Below are positions 31,443 through 32,521 of a stretch of DNA of 32,521 nucleotides, piece after piece. The notes beneath the pieces are model-generated. The model was given only the letters and a program-made list of their open reading frames with translations, had not been told where the DNA came from and ran no database searches. The stretch comes from Natrialba asiatica DSM 12278. Lineage in GTDB: Archaea; Halobacteriota; Halobacteria; Halobacteriales; Natrialbaceae. The stretch lies in assembly GCF_000337555.1 (NCBI RefSeq), contig NZ_AOIO01000029.1:108032-140552 (forward strand), in the 5' to 3' direction. Positions within the stretch are counted from its first letter, which is position 1, and each line of letters begins with the position of its first letter. A program made the position numbers and the translations under genes.

Positions 31443-31806
31443 TCTATTCGGACGCACAGATAATTTGTGACAGTCCAGACGGTTGGTCCATTTCTTCCGT
31501 TCCGTCGTACGGAGACTGAAACTGGTGGAATATTCAGCGGTACACTCGCAGTTTTCAATAATCAGCTGTTTCACCTCTATTACATTTGGAGAACAAGGTT
31601 TCAACAGAGTCGATAATTCTATGACACCCTCAGACAGCAGGATTAGTCGAAGGACAGTCGGTAGTGGCCGAGACACTCCTCGAAGAGTGCATCTGTACTC
31701 ACGTTCGAGTCTTCGCGACGACGGGTACAATCGGGGCAGTGAACTCTCGACCGCTCGACCGGGACCGAACGTGAACGGAAAATAGCGCGGCGACGAAACC
31801 GACCGA
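31443..31806. other. 364-nt intergenic region, convergent
   Basis: No gene can be supported. Open frames on both strands are short and lack domains; a minus-strand frame at 31643-31831 contains a CPDC motif but overlaps the end of the next gene. It lies between the convergent 3' ends of the small membrane protein and the large membrane protein. Confidence 0.5.
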
Positions 31807-32521
31807 CTAACTCGCCGGCGAGGGCGTACACATGGTTACCTCGCCGTTCGTGTAGACCGTCGCCTGGTCCGGACTACAGAGGCGATCCTGACTGACCTGT
31901 TCGATACGACCCGGGCCGTCGGCGGTACCGAAGTACGTCGCGTCGGTCGATTGCTCGGTCCGGTAGACGACGTAGTCGTGGTCGGCGGACCCCCCGTCGG
32001 GGACCGTGGCCGTCGTCGTCGACGGATAGGCTCCCGTCCGACTGAAGACCGTTTGATACGGATGGTCCGTGTGGAGTTGTTGATCGGGTCTGATATTGTC
32101 GCCGTCGGGACTCCCGGTGAGTTCTCCGATGCTGTCGACGGCGGCGAGTTCAGCCTCGCTGTAGGCGAGTTGTTCGTGCTGCTCGGAGAAGACCGGATTC
32201 TCGGTGTTGCTTTCGGCGGCGAGGAACATCGCGCCGGGGTAGATGAGTGCAAACAGCACGAGGCAGGTGACGACGATGCCGGGAGAGAGGTTCCGCGCGA
32301 ACGTGCGCAGCCCGATCGCACCGAGGATGGCCATCGGCGCGTAGAGGAACGCGAACCAGCGCGTCGGAATGAAGTTTCGAATGCCGAACATCGGCAGGAC
32401 GAGGACGAACACGAGCATGATCGCGGCGGCGAGCAGGAGGGTGAACACCGACTGTTCGGCCCGGCGGCGGTGGACGACGTAGAGACAGCCGACGAACGTC
32501 GCACCGAGCAGGAACAGGAAG
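31807..32521 (-). CDS. Multi-pass membrane protein, C-terminal part (partial), possible GT-C type glycosyltransferase
   Basis: The frame is open from the window edge (N-terminal side) to a TAG at 31807-31809, giving the last 237 residues. The visible part has membrane segments FLFLLGATFVGCLYVV, then LLLAAAIMLVFVLVLPMF, FAFLYAPMAILGAIGL and IVVTCLVLFALIYPGAMFLAA, followed by an outward C-terminal domain of about 135 residues. The sequence MFGIRNFIPTRWFAFLYAPMAILGAIG has the look of the last helices of haloarchaeal oligosaccharyl or dolichyl-phosphate-sugar dependent glycosyltransferases (GT-C fold), which transfer glycans outside the cell. The N-terminal catalytic region is outside the window, so this is tentative. 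Confidence 0.7.
   Translation of the reverse strand, partial: FLFLLGATFVGCLYVVHRRRAEQSVFTLLLAAAIMLVFVLVLPMFGIRNFIPTRWFAFLYAPMAILGAIGLRTFARNLSPGIVVTCLVLFALIYPGAMFLAAESNTENPVFSEQHEQLAYSEAELAAVDSIGELTGSPDGDNIRPDQQLHTDHPYQTVFSRTGAYPSTTTATVPDGGSADHDYVVYRTEQSTDATYFGTADGPGRIEQVSQDRLCSPDQATVYTNGEVTMCTPSPAS

Overview
The window looks like chromosomal DNA from an extremely halophilic archaeon, most likely of the Natrialbaceae type. The visible reasons are a GC-rich sequence with a strong third-position G/C preference, very acidic soluble proteins, many twin-arginine (Tat) signals with RR motifs and lipobox cysteines, archaeal TATA boxes about 25-34 nt upstream of start codons with almost no leader, and families largely confined to haloarchaea (BAT/HTH_10 regulator, DUF1616, DUF7344-like, DUF5518-like). 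No species can be named from sequence alone.

Layout. The left end (1-4142) is ordinary accessory or housekeeping DNA: the 3' end of an acyl-CoA synthetase-type ligase, an AAC(3)-family acetyltransferase, a tRNA-Gln(TTG) gene, and a three-gene ABC-2 export operon on the minus strand. A noncoding stretch rich in inverted repeats (4143-4726) precedes a DsbA-formate/nitrite-channel fusion. From 6476 to about 30306 lies a cell-surface polysaccharide locus: an alkaline-phosphatase-superfamily hydrolase, a BAT-type regulator, a Tat-exported beta-helix protein, three NodB-type (polysaccharide deacetylase) proteins, a Wzx-like flippase, two GT2 glycosyltransferases, a sugar-transfer-associated ATP-grasp protein, a secreted aspartoacylase-like metallohydrolase, an asparagine-synthetase-like protein, two DUF7344-like winged-helix membrane proteins, a DUF1616 membrane protein, a Tat-exported unknown and an SGNH esterase. 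The right end (30412-32521) holds a decayed transposase, a small membrane protein and the C-terminal part of a large membrane protein.

How the genes may work together. GT2 enzymes and the DPM1-like transferase would build a lipid-linked glycan, the flippase would move it outward, and Tat-exported enzymes (beta-helix, deacetylases, acylase-like) would trim or decorate it outside the cell. Cytoplasmic ATP-grasp, asparagine-synthetase-like and SGNH proteins could add or remove amide or ester groups. This is inference from families and proximity. The locus is unusual in layout: most genes are single units with their own promoters, often in alternating orientation, rather than one long operon.

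Most distinctive observations: one of the three NodB proteins has lost the metal-binding residues its paralog 4.4 kb away retains; the asparagine-synthetase-like protein lacks the glutaminase cysteine and sits with an ATP-grasp and an aspartoacylase-like protein; an 11-bp perfect inverted repeat with 21-bp spacing lies upstream of the beta-helix gene; and TATA boxes, a ribosome binding site or the Tat signal position indicate downstream starts for several genes.
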